Assembly: GCA_002371465.1 (NCBI GenBank)
Contig: DFIU01000007.1
Span: 1 to 64,000 of the forward strand
Direction of reading: 5' to 3'
DNA from: Lachnospiraceae bacterium UBA3689
Lineage (GTDB): Bacteria; Bacillota; Clostridia; Lachnospirales; Lachnospiraceae
DNA length: 64,000 bases
Below, in pieces: positions 51,385 to 59,505 of the stretch. Made by a program: the position numbers and the translations under genes. Position 1 is the first letter of the stretch. The number at the start of each line of letters is the position of its first letter. The notes under the pieces are model-generated. The model did no database searches. It worked only from the letters and a program-made list of their open reading frames with translations, and had not been told where the DNA came from.

Positions 51385-52315
51385 CGGAGTGATCAATGTC
51401 AGAAAAGAAAAGGGGATCACCTCCTTCGGCGTCGTTTCCAGACTTCGGAAGATCTTTAACCAGAAGAAAATCGGACACACAGGCACGCTTGATCCGGATG
51501 CGGAGGGCGTGCTTCCTGTTTGTCTGGGGAGGGCGACCCACCTGGTCGAAGATTTGAGCCGGGGCACCAAGAGCTACCGGGCTGTCCTGCTTCTGGGCAG
51601 GGAGACCGATACCCAGGACGCAGGCGGCACGGTTGTCAAAGACCTGCCGGTGACGATCCCTGAGGAAGAGGTAAGAGCTGTCGTCTCTTCCTTTATTGGG
51701 AAACAGCAGCAGCTGCCGCCCATGTACAGCGCCATTAAGATCGGGGGCAAAAAGCTGGTGGACCTGGCGCGCAAGGGCGTCGAGATCGAACGGCCGACGA
51801 GGGAAGTCGAATTTTTTGATATCCGTATCCTTGACCTTGACCTGCCGGAGGTGACCATCGATGTCACCTGCAGCCACGGGACCTATATCCGCACCCTCTG
51901 CCACGATATCGGAAGGAAGCTTAGCTGCGGGGGCTGTATGAAGTCCCTGCTTCGGACCAGGGTGGAGGACTTCTCCCTGGATGACGCCCTGACCCTGGAG
52001 GAGATTGCGGCTCAAAAGGAACGGGAAGATGAAGCGAATGAGGTCGGCCAGCCCTACAGTTTTATGATCCCCATCGACCATTTCTATCGGGACCTGCCGT
52101 ATCTGATCCTGCCGGAGGACCTGACCGGGTCAGCGGTCAACGGCAATGGGCTTATGGCTAAACGGATTCCCGGAAGTGAGAACTTAAGGGAGGGAGACCG
52201 GGTCCGCCTCTACACGGCGGATGGGGACTTCCTCGGCGTCTACCGGCGGCAGGGACCGCTCTTACGCCTCTTGAAATATTTTTATGATCCGGGACAGAAT
52301 CGGCTGGAGCGCTGA
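51377..52315 (+). CDS. truB: tRNA pseudouridine(55) synthase
   Basis: Makes pseudouridine 55 in the T-arm of tRNA. Catalytic Asp is in TGTLDPDAEGVLPVCLG near residue 40, preceded by KKIGHTGTLD. RAxLLLG and YSAIKIGGKKL are also family motifs, and the C-terminal PUA-like end is present. 312 aa is normal. ATG 51377 overlaps the nrnA end by 8 nt. ribF follows after 17 nt. Confidence 0.95.
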   Translation: MVNGVINVRKEKGITSFGVVSRLRKIFNQKKIGHTGTLDPDAEGVLPVCLGRATHLVEDLSRGTKSYRAVLLLGRETDTQDAGGTVVKDLPVTIPEEEVRAVVSSFIGKQQQLPPMYSAIKIGGKKLVDLARKGVEIERPTREVEFFDIRILDLDLPEVTIDVTCSHGTYIRTLCHDIGRKLSCGGCMKSLLRTRVEDFSLDDALTLEEIAAQKEREDEANEVGQPYSFMIPIDHFYRDLPYLILPEDLTGSAVNGNGLMAKRIPGSENLREGDRVRLYTADGDFLGVYRRQGPLLRLLKYFYDPGQNRLER

Positions 52316-52332
52316 AGTAAGGATAGAAAACC

Positions 52333-53256
52333 ATGGAAATTATCAAAGAACTGAAAGGGTTTGAACTGGACGGCAGGGGAGTCGTGACGATCGGGAAGTT
52401 TGACGGTCTGCATCTGGGGCACCAGGCTTTGATCAGGCGGGCGGTAGAAGAGACCCTGTCCTTAAGGGAGCGGGGCGTAAAGGCAAGGACCGTCGTCTTC
52501 GCCTTCGATGTCTCTCCTGTTATGCTGCTGACCAAAAAGGAGCGGAGGGCCATGCTGGAAGACCTGGGCGTCGATACCCTGATCGAATGTTCCTTCGGAC
52601 CCAGGATCATCACTCTGTCGGCGGAGGATTTTGTCCGGGACATCCTGGTCCGTCAGCTGCACACAGCCTATGTCGTCGTCGGGCGGGACTTCCGCTTCGG
52701 TTATGAGCGGCGGGGCGATGCGGATCTTTTAAAGGACCTGGGGGCAAAGTTTGATTTTGGTTTAGCCGCCCTCCCCGATGTCATGGACGGCAACCGCAAG
52801 GTCTCCAGTTCCGTCATCAAGGCAGAGCTGGCTGCCGGTCACATGGACCGGGTCAACCGCCTTTTGGGCTATCCCTTCAGCGTGACGGGCAAGATCATCC
52901 ACGGTCAGCAGGTGGGACGGACCATAGGCGTTCCGACTGCCAATATCAAGCCCAGTAAACACAAGCTGCTGCCTCCCAACGGGGTCTATGCGGCGGAGGC
53001 AGAGGTCAATGGGCGTATCTGTCGGGGCGTGACGGATATCGGCACCAAGCCCACTGTCGACGGTCAATTCGTCGGTGTGGAAACCTACCTCTTTGATTTC
53101 AGCGGCGATATCTACGGAGAGAAGCTGACGGTTCGTCTCCTTGAGTTTACCAGACCGGAGAAAAAGTTCGATTCGCTTGAAGAGCTAAAGAAGCAGATCG
53201 CCCGGGATTCGGTCGACGCCAGGACCTATTTTGCGGAAGGCGCAAAAAATGGATAA
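52333..53256 (+). CDS. ribF: Bifunctional riboflavin kinase/FAD synthetase
   Basis: Makes FMN and FAD, 307 aa. The N-terminal nucleotidyltransferase has GKFDGLHLGHQALI (HxGH) and SSSVIKAEL; the C-terminal flavokinase domain has VTGKIIHGQQVGRTIGVPTANI and GVYAAEAEVNG. ATG 52333 has AAGGATAG upstream. Last gene before the rpsO promoter; common position in Firmicutes. Confidence 0.95.
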   Translation: MEIIKELKGFELDGRGVVTIGKFDGLHLGHQALIRRAVEETLSLRERGVKARTVVFAFDVSPVMLLTKKERRAMLEDLGVDTLIECSFGPRIITLSAEDFVRDILVRQLHTAYVVVGRDFRFGYERRGDADLLKDLGAKFDFGLAALPDVMDGNRKVSSSVIKAELAAGHMDRVNRLLGYPFSVTGKIIHGQQVGRTIGVPTANIKPSKHKLLPPNGVYAAEAEVNGRICRGVTDIGTKPTVDGQFVGVETYLFDFSGDIYGEKLTVRLLEFTRPEKKFDSLEELKKQIARDSVDARTYFAEGAKNG

Positions 53257-53285
53257 AAATAGCGGGTCTGCCTGTCATCCCGCAA

Positions 53286-53315
53286 TTGACAAGTATGCCG
53301 CCCCTTTGTTATACT
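53286..53315 (+). promoter_or_regulatory. rpsO promoter
   Basis: Perfect TTGACA (53286-53291) and TATACT (53310-53315) with an 18-bp spacer (17 bp to TTATAC). Transcription starts near 53322, at the base of the first leader hairpin. Confidence 0.8.
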
Positions 53316-53321
53316 TTTAGT

Positions 53322-53400
53322 CGCTGCGGATCAGCAGCGGATATCTTACCTTCATTCAGGAAATGGCGTCTCCAACCCTTCCTTAATGAACGGCAAATCT
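53322..53400 (+). promoter_or_regulatory. Structured rpsO leader, probable S15 autoregulation site
   Basis: A 6-bp hairpin (53322-53339) is followed by a longer stem made of TTCATT/AATGAA (53351-53356 with 53385-53390) and AGGAA/TTCCT (53358-53362 with 53379-53383) around a 16-nt loop. Ribosomal protein S15 represses its own mRNA in many bacteria through structured leaders, though these differ by lineage; this leader may be such a site. Confidence 0.5.
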
Positions 53401-53422
53401 TAAGTTTAAGGAGGAAACACAA

Positions 53423-53689
53423 ATGATTACCAAAGAGAAAAAAGCAGAGATCATGAAGGAGTTCGCAAGATCGGAAGGCGATACCGGTTCACCGGAAGTT
53501 CAGGTTGCGGTTCTGACAGAGCGGATCAACGAGCTGACGGAGCATTTAAGACACAACATGAAGGATCATCATTCCAGACGCGGTCTTCTGAAGATGGTTG
53601 GTCAGAGAAGAAACCTTCTCGGCTACCTTAAGAACAAGGACATCGAAAGATATCGTGCCCTGATCGAAAAGCTCGGACTCAGAAAATAA
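53423..53689 (+). CDS. rpsO: Ribosomal protein S15
   Basis: 30S protein of 88 aa binding the 16S central domain. The family core TGSPEVQVAVLTERINELTEHL and HHSRRGLLKMVGQRRNLLGYLK are present. ATG 53423 has AAGGAGG 8 nt upstream. Its own promoter and structured leader precede it; a terminator and pnp follow, the usual rpsO-pnp order. Confidence 0.98.
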   Translation: MITKEKKAEIMKEFARSEGDTGSPEVQVAVLTERINELTEHLRHNMKDHHSRRGLLKMVGQRRNLLGYLKNKDIERYRALIEKLGLRK

Positions 53690-53699
53690 TCAAAAGGGA

Positions 53700-53727
53700 G
53701 GGGCAGGTTTTTCCTGTCCCCTTTTTT
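53700..53727 (+). terminator. Terminator between rpsO and pnp
   Basis: An 8-bp stem with one G-U (53700-53707 with 53713-53720) and a TTTTT loop is followed by C and TTTTTT (53722-53727). Probably partial, as pnp follows 55 nt later without a clear promoter of its own. Confidence 0.82.
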
Positions 53728-53782
53728 GTGTTCATCTAAAGAAAATGCACCATGTTAAGCCCAATCGGGCAGAAGGAGAAGA

Positions 53783-55933
53783 ATGGGAGATTACAAGAGT
53801 TATTCAATGGAAATCGGCGGCAGAACCCTGACCGTTGAAATCGGCCGCGTCGCCAAGCAGGCGAACGGCGCCTGCCTCATGCACTACGGAGATACGGTGG
53901 TCCTGTCGACCGCAACCGCTTCCAAAAAGCCCAGAGAGGGCGTGGACTTTTTCCCGCTTTCCGTAGACTTTGATGAGAAGATGTACGCAGTCGGCAAGTT
54001 CCCGGGCGGCTTTAATAAGCGGGAGGGCAAGGCGTCCACCCACGCCGTTCTGACCAGCCGTGTCATTGACCGCCCCATGCGGCCGCTGTTCCCCAAGGAC
54101 TACCGGAACGACGTCACTTTAAATGATATGGTCATGTCCGTCGACCCGGAGTGCGATCCGGAGATTCCGGCTATGCTGGGTTCCTCCCTTGCGACTTCCA
54201 TTTCCGATATCCCCTTTGACGGTCCCTGCGCCATGACCCAGCTGGGCCTCATCGATGGCGAGTGGATCATCAACCCGGGCTATGAGCAGAAGTCAAAATC
54301 CGACCTCGCCCTGACCGTCGCGTCCACCAGAGAGAAGGTCATCATGATCGAAGCCGGCGCCAATGAGCTGACCGATGATCAGATGATCGAAGCGATCTAT
54401 GTCTGCGACGATCAGAACAAGAAGATCATCGAATTCTTTGACAAGATCGTGGCGGAGACCGGCAAGCCCAAGCACGACTACCAACACTACGGAGTTCCGG
54501 CTGAGGTCAATGAAGCGCTGATGAAACTCTGCCCGCCGGAAGAGATGGAGCAGGTTGTCTTCACGGACGACAAGCAGACCCGGGAGAATAACGTTGCGGA
54601 AGTCCGCGCTAAGTTTGAAGAACAGTACGGCAGCAATGATGAGTGGATGGCGGCGATTGACGACGCCCTCTACCAGTATGAGAAGAAGACGGTTCGGAAG
54701 ATGATCCTCAAGGACCACAAGAGACCGGACGGTCGTGACATTAAGGAGATCCGTCCGCTGGCAGCTGAGATCGACCTGATCCCGAGAGCCCACGGCTCTG
54801 CCATGTTCACCCGTGGTCAGACCCAGATCTGCGACTGCGTAACCTTAGCTCCCCTGTCCGAAGCCCAGAAGGTAGAAGGACTCGATCCCTTCATCACCAA
54901 GAAGCGGTACATACATCAGTACAATTTCCCGTCCTACTCTGTCGGTGAGACCAAGCCGTCCAGAGGACCGGGACGCCGCGAGATCGGTCACGGTGCTTTA
55001 GCTGAGCGCGCCCTGGTTCCGGTTCTTCCGTCTGAAGAGGAGTTCCCCTACGCCATCCGCGCCGTATCCGAGACCTTTGAGTCAAATGGATCGACCTCCC
55101 AGGCTTCCATCTGCGCCTCTTCCATGGCACTCATGGCAGCGGGCGTTCCGATCAAGAAGAGCGTTGCCGGCATTTCCTGCGGTCTGGTGACCGGCGAGAC
55201 CGATGACGACTATATCGTTCTGACCGATATCCAGGGTCTTGAGGACTTCTTCGGCGATATGGACTTTAAGGTGGCAGGTACCCACGACGGCATCACAGCG
55301 ATCCAGATGGATATTAAGATCCACGGTCTGACCCGGGAAATCGTGGAGAAGGCGATCCGCCAGACCCATGAGGCCCGGGAATACATCCTGTTCCAGGTTA
55401 TGGAGCCGGTTATTTCCCAGCCGAGAGCGGAAGTTTCCAAGTACGCGCCCAAGATCATCCAGATGAAGATCAATCCGGAGAAGATCGGCGAAGTCGTCGG
55501 CCAGAGAGGCAAGACCATCAACACCCTGATCGATACCTACGGCGTTCAGATCGACATCGACGACGACGGCTCTGTCTCCATCAGCGGCACGGATAAGGAT
55601 CAGATGGAACAGGCTGAGAAGGCGATTGAAATCATCGTCTCCGAGTTCCAGAAGGATCAGATCCTGACCGGTAAGGTTGTCTCCATCAAGGAATTCGGTG
55701 CTTTTTTGGAGTTCGCTCCGGGCAAGGAGGGTATGGTCCATATCTCCAAGATTGCCAATACCCGCATCAATAAGGTAGAAGATGTCCTGCATCTGGGCGA
55801 TGTGGTCCGCGTCATCTGCCTGGGCAAGGACAAGATGGGAAGAATCTCCTTCTCCATCAAGGACTGCCCCAGGGAAGAGCCTGATGTCGATACGGTCGGC
55901 AGAATCGTCGCTTCCGCAGGTCCGGAAGACTGA
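53783..55933 (+). CDS. pnp: Polyribonucleotide nucleotidyltransferase
   Basis: 3'-5' phosphorolytic exoribonuclease of the degradosome, 716 aa. Two RNase PH-like cores (about residues 10-230 and 310-540, the second with GRREIGHGALAERAL and the DDDYIVLTDIQG loop) flank a helical linker; KH (KIGEVVGQRGKTINTLI) and S1 (GKVVSIKEFGAFLEFAPGKEG) domains follow. ATG 53783 has AAGGAG at 5-8 nt. dut starts 5 nt after the stop. Confidence 0.97.
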   Translation: MGDYKSYSMEIGGRTLTVEIGRVAKQANGACLMHYGDTVVLSTATASKKPREGVDFFPLSVDFDEKMYAVGKFPGGFNKREGKASTHAVLTSRVIDRPMRPLFPKDYRNDVTLNDMVMSVDPECDPEIPAMLGSSLATSISDIPFDGPCAMTQLGLIDGEWIINPGYEQKSKSDLALTVASTREKVIMIEAGANELTDDQMIEAIYVCDDQNKKIIEFFDKIVAETGKPKHDYQHYGVPAEVNEALMKLCPPEEMEQVVFTDDKQTRENNVAEVRAKFEEQYGSNDEWMAAIDDALYQYEKKTVRKMILKDHKRPDGRDIKEIRPLAAEIDLIPRAHGSAMFTRGQTQICDCVTLAPLSEAQKVEGLDPFITKKRYIHQYNFPSYSVGETKPSRGPGRREIGHGALAERALVPVLPSEEEFPYAIRAVSETFESNGSTSQASICASSMALMAAGVPIKKSVAGISCGLVTGETDDDYIVLTDIQGLEDFFGDMDFKVAGTHDGITAIQMDIKIHGLTREIVEKAIRQTHEAREYILFQVMEPVISQPRAEVSKYAPKIIQMKINPEKIGEVVGQRGKTINTLIDTYGVQIDIDDDGSVSISGTDKDQMEQAEKAIEIIVSEFQKDQILTGKVVSIKEFGAFLEFAPGKEGMVHISKIANTRINKVEDVLHLGDVVRVICLGKDKMGRISFSIKDCPREEPDVDTVGRIVASAGPED

Positions 55934-55938
55934 TCGGT

Positions 55939-56376
55939 ATGAAAATACAGGTAAAAAAGCTCACGGATACGGCAAAACTGCCGACGCGCGGAAGCGCTTC
56001 GGCAGCCGGCTATGATCTCTATGCGGATTTGAAAGAGGAGACTGAGATTGGTCCCGGGGAGACAAAAATGCTCCCGACCGGTCTTTCCATGGAGCTGCCG
56101 GAGGGCTACTTCGGAGCCATCTTCGCAAGATCGGGGCTGGCGATGAAAGAGGGACTGCGTCCCGGCAACTGCGTCGGCGTCGTGGACTCGGATTACCGGG
56201 GGCCCTTTCTGATCGGGCTCCACAATGACAGCAGTGTCGTCCGCACCATAGAGCCGGGAGAGCGAATCGCCCAGCTGGTGGTCATGCCCTATCTGCCGGT
56301 GGAATTTGAAGAGGCGGATTCCTTAAGCACGACCGAGCGGGGCACGAACGGTTTCGGATCGACCGGAAAAAAATAA
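55939..56376 (+). CDS. dut: Deoxyuridine 5'-triphosphate nucleotidohydrolase
   Basis: dUTPase, trimeric type, 145 aa, hydrolysing dUTP to dUMP. Motifs 1-5 are visible: AAGYDLYAD, IFARSGLA, GVVDSDYRG, RIAQLVVMP, RGTNGFGSTG. ATG 55939 begins 5 nt after pnp, with GGAAGAC as a weak Shine-Dalgarno, so expression probably depends on pnp. A bidirectional terminator follows. Confidence 0.95.
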   Translation: MKIQVKKLTDTAKLPTRGSASAAGYDLYADLKEETEIGPGETKMLPTGLSMELPEGYFGAIFARSGLAMKEGLRPGNCVGVVDSDYRGPFLIGLHNDSSVVRTIEPGERIAQLVVMPYLPVEFEEADSLSTTERGTNGFGSTGKK

Positions 56377-56424
56377 ATCGTTCAAGAGATCGGAATAAGC
56401 CGGTCGGAATTGGATCGATACAGG

Positions 56425-56455
56425 AAAAGCAGGGGAGAGTCCCCTGCTTTTTTGT
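56425..56455. terminator. Bidirectional terminator between dut and the DUF1292 gene
   Basis: A perfect 12-bp stem (56425-56436 with 56440-56451), GAG loop, A-run and T-run ends. It serves both convergent transcripts. Confidence 0.92.
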
Positions 56456-56462
56456 ATCAATC

Positions 56463-56786
56463 TTAAGTTTCTTCCGAAGCGTCCGCTTCTTCAAATTCCT
56501 GCTGGTCCAGCATCTCGTCGAAGGCGTCAGCGGCAGCTTCATATTCCTCATCGTCATCGATGTTCTGGAGTTCAGGATCCTGGTCCTCGCCGTGGTCGAT
56601 GTAGCGGTAGAGATAGACTTCGGAATCCTCATCGGGCTCGCCGTCGTCGCCTAAGGGCAGCAGGGCGATGTATTCATTTTCGGCAGCCGGGTAGATGGAA
56701 AGAATCATGCATTCCACTTCCTGGTCGTCTTCAAGGGTCAAAGTGACAGTTCCGAGTCCTTCGGTCATGTTGGTATCTTCAGCCAT
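56463..56786 (-). CDS. DUF1292 family protein
   Basis: Small acidic protein, 107 aa. The N-terminal 60 residues (VTLTLEDDQEVECMILSIYPAAENEYIALLP, core only) fit the DUF1292/YrzB family; the C-terminal third is almost wholly Asp/Glu. Function of the family is unknown. ATG 56786 has AAGGAGG at 6 nt on the minus strand. It is isolated from the usual ruvX-linked position and is transcribed alone. The divergent spacer 56787-57014 contains TATAAT at 56901-56906 on the plus strand as the best promoter signal for the next gene. Confidence 0.85.
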   Translation of the reverse strand: MAEDTNMTEGLGTVTLTLEDDQEVECMILSIYPAAENEYIALLPLGDDGEPDEDSEVYLYRYIDHGEDQDPELQNIDDDEEYEAAADAFDEMLDQQEFEEADASEET

Positions 56787-56900
56787 AAGGGGCCTCCTTT
56801 TTGAATGGTTTTGAACGTTATTGTCAGAATAGCAGAAAGAGAACCAATCCGCAATCGGAATGTCAGTGAATCAGATGATGAAATCTGAGCCCAAAAAGAC

Positions 56901-56906
56901 TATAAT
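56901..56906 (+). promoter_or_regulatory. Candidate -10 box of the GH13-like gene
   Basis: TATAAT at 56901-56906 without a good -35. The leader to ATG 57015 would be about 100 nt. No strong structure is visible there. Confidence 0.4.
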
Positions 56907-57014
56907 AATTCTGTATCTCTTTGCTGGTTAAGAATCTGCGGAGATGACGCATTCGGCTTGGGAAATTAAAACAATGAGGTCCCCGGCTAAGAATGAGGAA
57001 TCGGAGGAGTGAAG

Positions 57015-58868
57015 ATGGGACTTGATGAACTTGGCATAAGACTCGGCGATCCGGAGATTCTTGGAGCGAGGGCGATTCCGGGCGGTATGAATTTTGCCGT
57101 GGAAGTGCCGGACGATGAAGAGGCGGAGCTGGTACTGGTGGGTGTAAAGGGGCAGGAGCGGAACATACCCCTTCCGGCCAAGGACCGGATTGGGGAGATC
57201 AGCGCCATTCGTGTCGACGGCTTAAGACCGGAGGAGACCGGCTATTACTATCTGATCGGGGGGAAGAAGATCCTCGATCCCTACGCCGGGGAGATTGTGG
57301 ACGGACTCTGCCGCTGTGTCAGGCAGGATTTTGACTGGCAGGGGGATATCTCTCCCAGGATTCCTCTTCATGAGATGACGATCTATAAGCTCCATGTCCG
57401 CGGCTTTACCAGGAAGGCAAAGTCCGGCGTCAAGGCGAGGGGAACCTTCCGCGGCGTGACGGAAAAGATCGGCTATATCAAGGGACTGGGTTTTAACACG
57501 GTCGAGTTTATGCCCATCTATGAGTGGGACGACAGCTTGAGCGTTATGCCCCCCTTTGCCAAGGCGACACCGGCTGGGGTCAGCATCGACAAGGTCACCT
57601 CTCCCCGCAATTACTGGGGCTATGCGGACCATAATTTTTACTTTGCCCCCAAGCAGAAGTTTTCCTACGGCAAAGACTCTGTCCGGGAGGTCAAGGAAAT
57701 GGTCCGCGCCTTCCATAAGGCGGGGATGGAAGTGGTGATGGAAATCTATGTTCCGGAGCGGACCTCTCCTATGGAGGCGTATCAGGCTGTCCGCTACTGG
57801 AAGAGGGTCTATCATATCGACGGCTTCCGCTTCGTCGGATCCGGCGTTCCCATGGAGGCTTTGATCCGGGATCCTATGCTCAAGTCGACCAAGCTGGTCT
57901 TTGACTACATTGATACCGGCTGGGTCTATGGGGGGCGAGTCCCCAGGCATAAGAACCTGCTCGAATCCAATCAGTCCTTTATGGAAAATGCCAGACGTTT
58001 CCTGAAGGGGGACGAGGGTCAGGTTTCGGACTTCACCGAACATTTAAGGCGGCAGCCGGATGAGATCGGCATCGTCAACTTTATGGCTGCGGTCAATGGC
58101 TTTACTCTGGCGGATTCTGTCTCCTATGACTGGAAACACAATGAAGCAAATGGCGAGGATAACCAGGACGGAACCGAATTCAACTATACCTGGAACTGCG
58201 GGGCAGAAGGAAAATCCCGCAAAAAGGCGGTCATAAGGCTTCGGGCAAAGCAGATTCGCAACGCCCTGACCTACCTTTTGATGGCGCAGGGTGTCCCCAT
58301 GCTGCTGGCGGGTGATGAAAACGGCAACAGCCAGGACGGCAACAACAACGCCTATTCCAGTGACAACAGCGTAGGCTGGCTCGATTGGGGCAGCAGCAAG
58401 GCGGACCTTGCTCTGACGGACTTTGTCCGCAAGATGCTGGCCTTTCGGAAGGCTCACCCCATCCTGCACATGGAAAAGGCGTTAAAGGGGATCGATTATA
58501 AGAATATCGGCTATCCGGATATTTCCTACCATGACTCCAAGGCCTGGGTTTCCAATACCGATCGCGGGGCGAGGAGCGTGGGCGTCCTCTACTGCGGACT
58601 CTACGCAAAAAAGAGCGATGGGACGCCGGATGATTTTATCTATGCCGCCTTCAACGCCTATTGGGAAAGCCACGTCTTTGGTCTTCCCAACCTGCCGGCG
58701 GGCTACAAGTGGCACCTGGTCGTCAATACCGCAGCGGAGGCGGGGCAGGAGTTTACCGAGCCCTCCGGGAAAAATGCGGTCGCCGATCAGAAACTGTTGA
58801 TGGCAGAGCCGCGGTCCGTGCTGATCTTAGTCGGCAGCAGGACGGACGGGGAAACAGATGATGAATAA
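57015..58868 (+). CDS. GH13 debranching-like protein with lost catalytic residues
   Basis: A 617-aa protein with the plan of GlgX/isoamylase-type glycogen debranching enzymes: CBM48-like N-terminus (residues 1-105), a (beta/alpha)8 barrel and a beta C-terminal domain. Flanking motifs are well kept (RNYWGYADHNFYFAP, SYDWKHNEANGEDNQDG, MLLAGDENGNSQDGNNNAYS). However, the four GH13 catalytic regions are altered: region I VVMEIYVPE lacks the Asn-His, the nucleophile is Val274 (GFRFV), the acid/base Glu is Asp297 (LVFDYID) and the final His-Asp is Val360-Asn361 (AAVNGF). Hydrolysis is very unlikely; glycan binding or regulation is possible. ATG 57015 has GGAGG at 7 nt. It overlaps the DUF5662 gene by 11 nt. 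Confidence 0.85.
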   Translation: MGLDELGIRLGDPEILGARAIPGGMNFAVEVPDDEEAELVLVGVKGQERNIPLPAKDRIGEISAIRVDGLRPEETGYYYLIGGKKILDPYAGEIVDGLCRCVRQDFDWQGDISPRIPLHEMTIYKLHVRGFTRKAKSGVKARGTFRGVTEKIGYIKGLGFNTVEFMPIYEWDDSLSVMPPFAKATPAGVSIDKVTSPRNYWGYADHNFYFAPKQKFSYGKDSVREVKEMVRAFHKAGMEVVMEIYVPERTSPMEAYQAVRYWKRVYHIDGFRFVGSGVPMEALIRDPMLKSTKLVFDYIDTGWVYGGRVPRHKNLLESNQSFMENARRFLKGDEGQVSDFTEHLRRQPDEIGIVNFMAAVNGFTLADSVSYDWKHNEANGEDNQDGTEFNYTWNCGAEGKSRKKAVIRLRAKQIRNALTYLLMAQGVPMLLAGDENGNSQDGNNNAYSSDNSVGWLDWGSSKADLALTDFVRKMLAFRKAHPILHMEKALKGIDYKNIGYPDISYHDSKAWVSNTDRGARSVGVLYCGLYAKKSDGTPDDFIYAAFNAYWESHVFGLPNLPAGYKWHLVVNTAAEAGQEFTEPSGKNAVADQKLLMAEPRSVLILVGSRTDGETDDE

Positions 58869-59505
58869 GGCATGGGAACATTTTAAGACAATTACACACC
58901 ACCACAACCTGGTCTGCGGCTACTGCTTCCGAGCCGGTCTTTACTGGCAGGGGCTGACCCACGATCTCAGCAAACTGTCCCCGACGGAGTTTAAGGTCGG
59001 AGCCAGGTACTACCAGGGTATCCGCAGTCCCAACAACGCGGAGCGGGAGGACATCGGCCTCTCCACGGCATGGCTGCACCACAAGGGACGGAACAAGCAC
59101 CACTACGAGTACTGGATCGATTATTCCTTTGAACCCGGGTCAAACGGCTTGGGAGGGGCTAAGATGCCCAGAAGGTATGTGGCGGAGATGATCTTTGACC
59201 GGGTCAGCGCCAGCAGGAACTATCTGGGAGACCGGTATACGGATGATCAGCCCCTCCAGTATTTCCTAAGAAGCAAGGACCGTTCCTGGTATATCCACCC
59301 GACGACCAAGCGGCAGATGGAGTACCTGCTCCGTATGTGGTCGGAGATGGGGGAGGACTACACGATCCGCTATATCAAGAAGGTCTTTTTACGGAAAGGA
59401 ACCAAGAAGATCGGCAGTCCAAAGGCAGCGGAAGCGGCAAGACGGATCCGGCTGATGCAGCTGAAAACGAGCGGCGGCCCAACCGTGATCTACCATAAGA
59501 AATGA
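58858..59505 (+). CDS. DUF5662 family protein
   Basis: A 215-aa protein of the DUF5662 family, with its typical block ITHHHNLVCGYCF-AGLYWQGLTHDLSKLSPTEF and LHHKGRNKHHYEYW. The His-rich, HD-like arrangement (THDLSK, LHHKGRNKHH) suggests a metal-binding phosphohydrolase, but function is unknown. The C-terminal 45 residues are basic. ATG 58858 overlaps the GH13-like gene by 11 nt, and its stop overlaps the SEDS start (ATGA). Confidence 0.85.
   Translation: MMNKAWEHFKTITHHHNLVCGYCFRAGLYWQGLTHDLSKLSPTEFKVGARYYQGIRSPNNAEREDIGLSTAWLHHKGRNKHHYEYWIDYSFEPGSNGLGGAKMPRRYVAEMIFDRVSASRNYLGDRYTDDQPLQYFLRSKDRSWYIHPTTKRQMEYLLRMWSEMGEDYTIRYIKKVFLRKGTKKIGSPKAAEAARRIRLMQLKTSGGPTVIYHKK

Noticed and set aside
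53398..53412. Third copy of the TTCTTAA regulatory repeat before rpsO
   Set aside because: TCTTAAGTTTAAGG is not a 10-bp tandem repeat and overlaps the Shine-Dalgarno.
57015..58868. Active glycogen debranching enzyme
   Set aside because: The overall similarity would give this annotation, but all catalytic positions are substituted.
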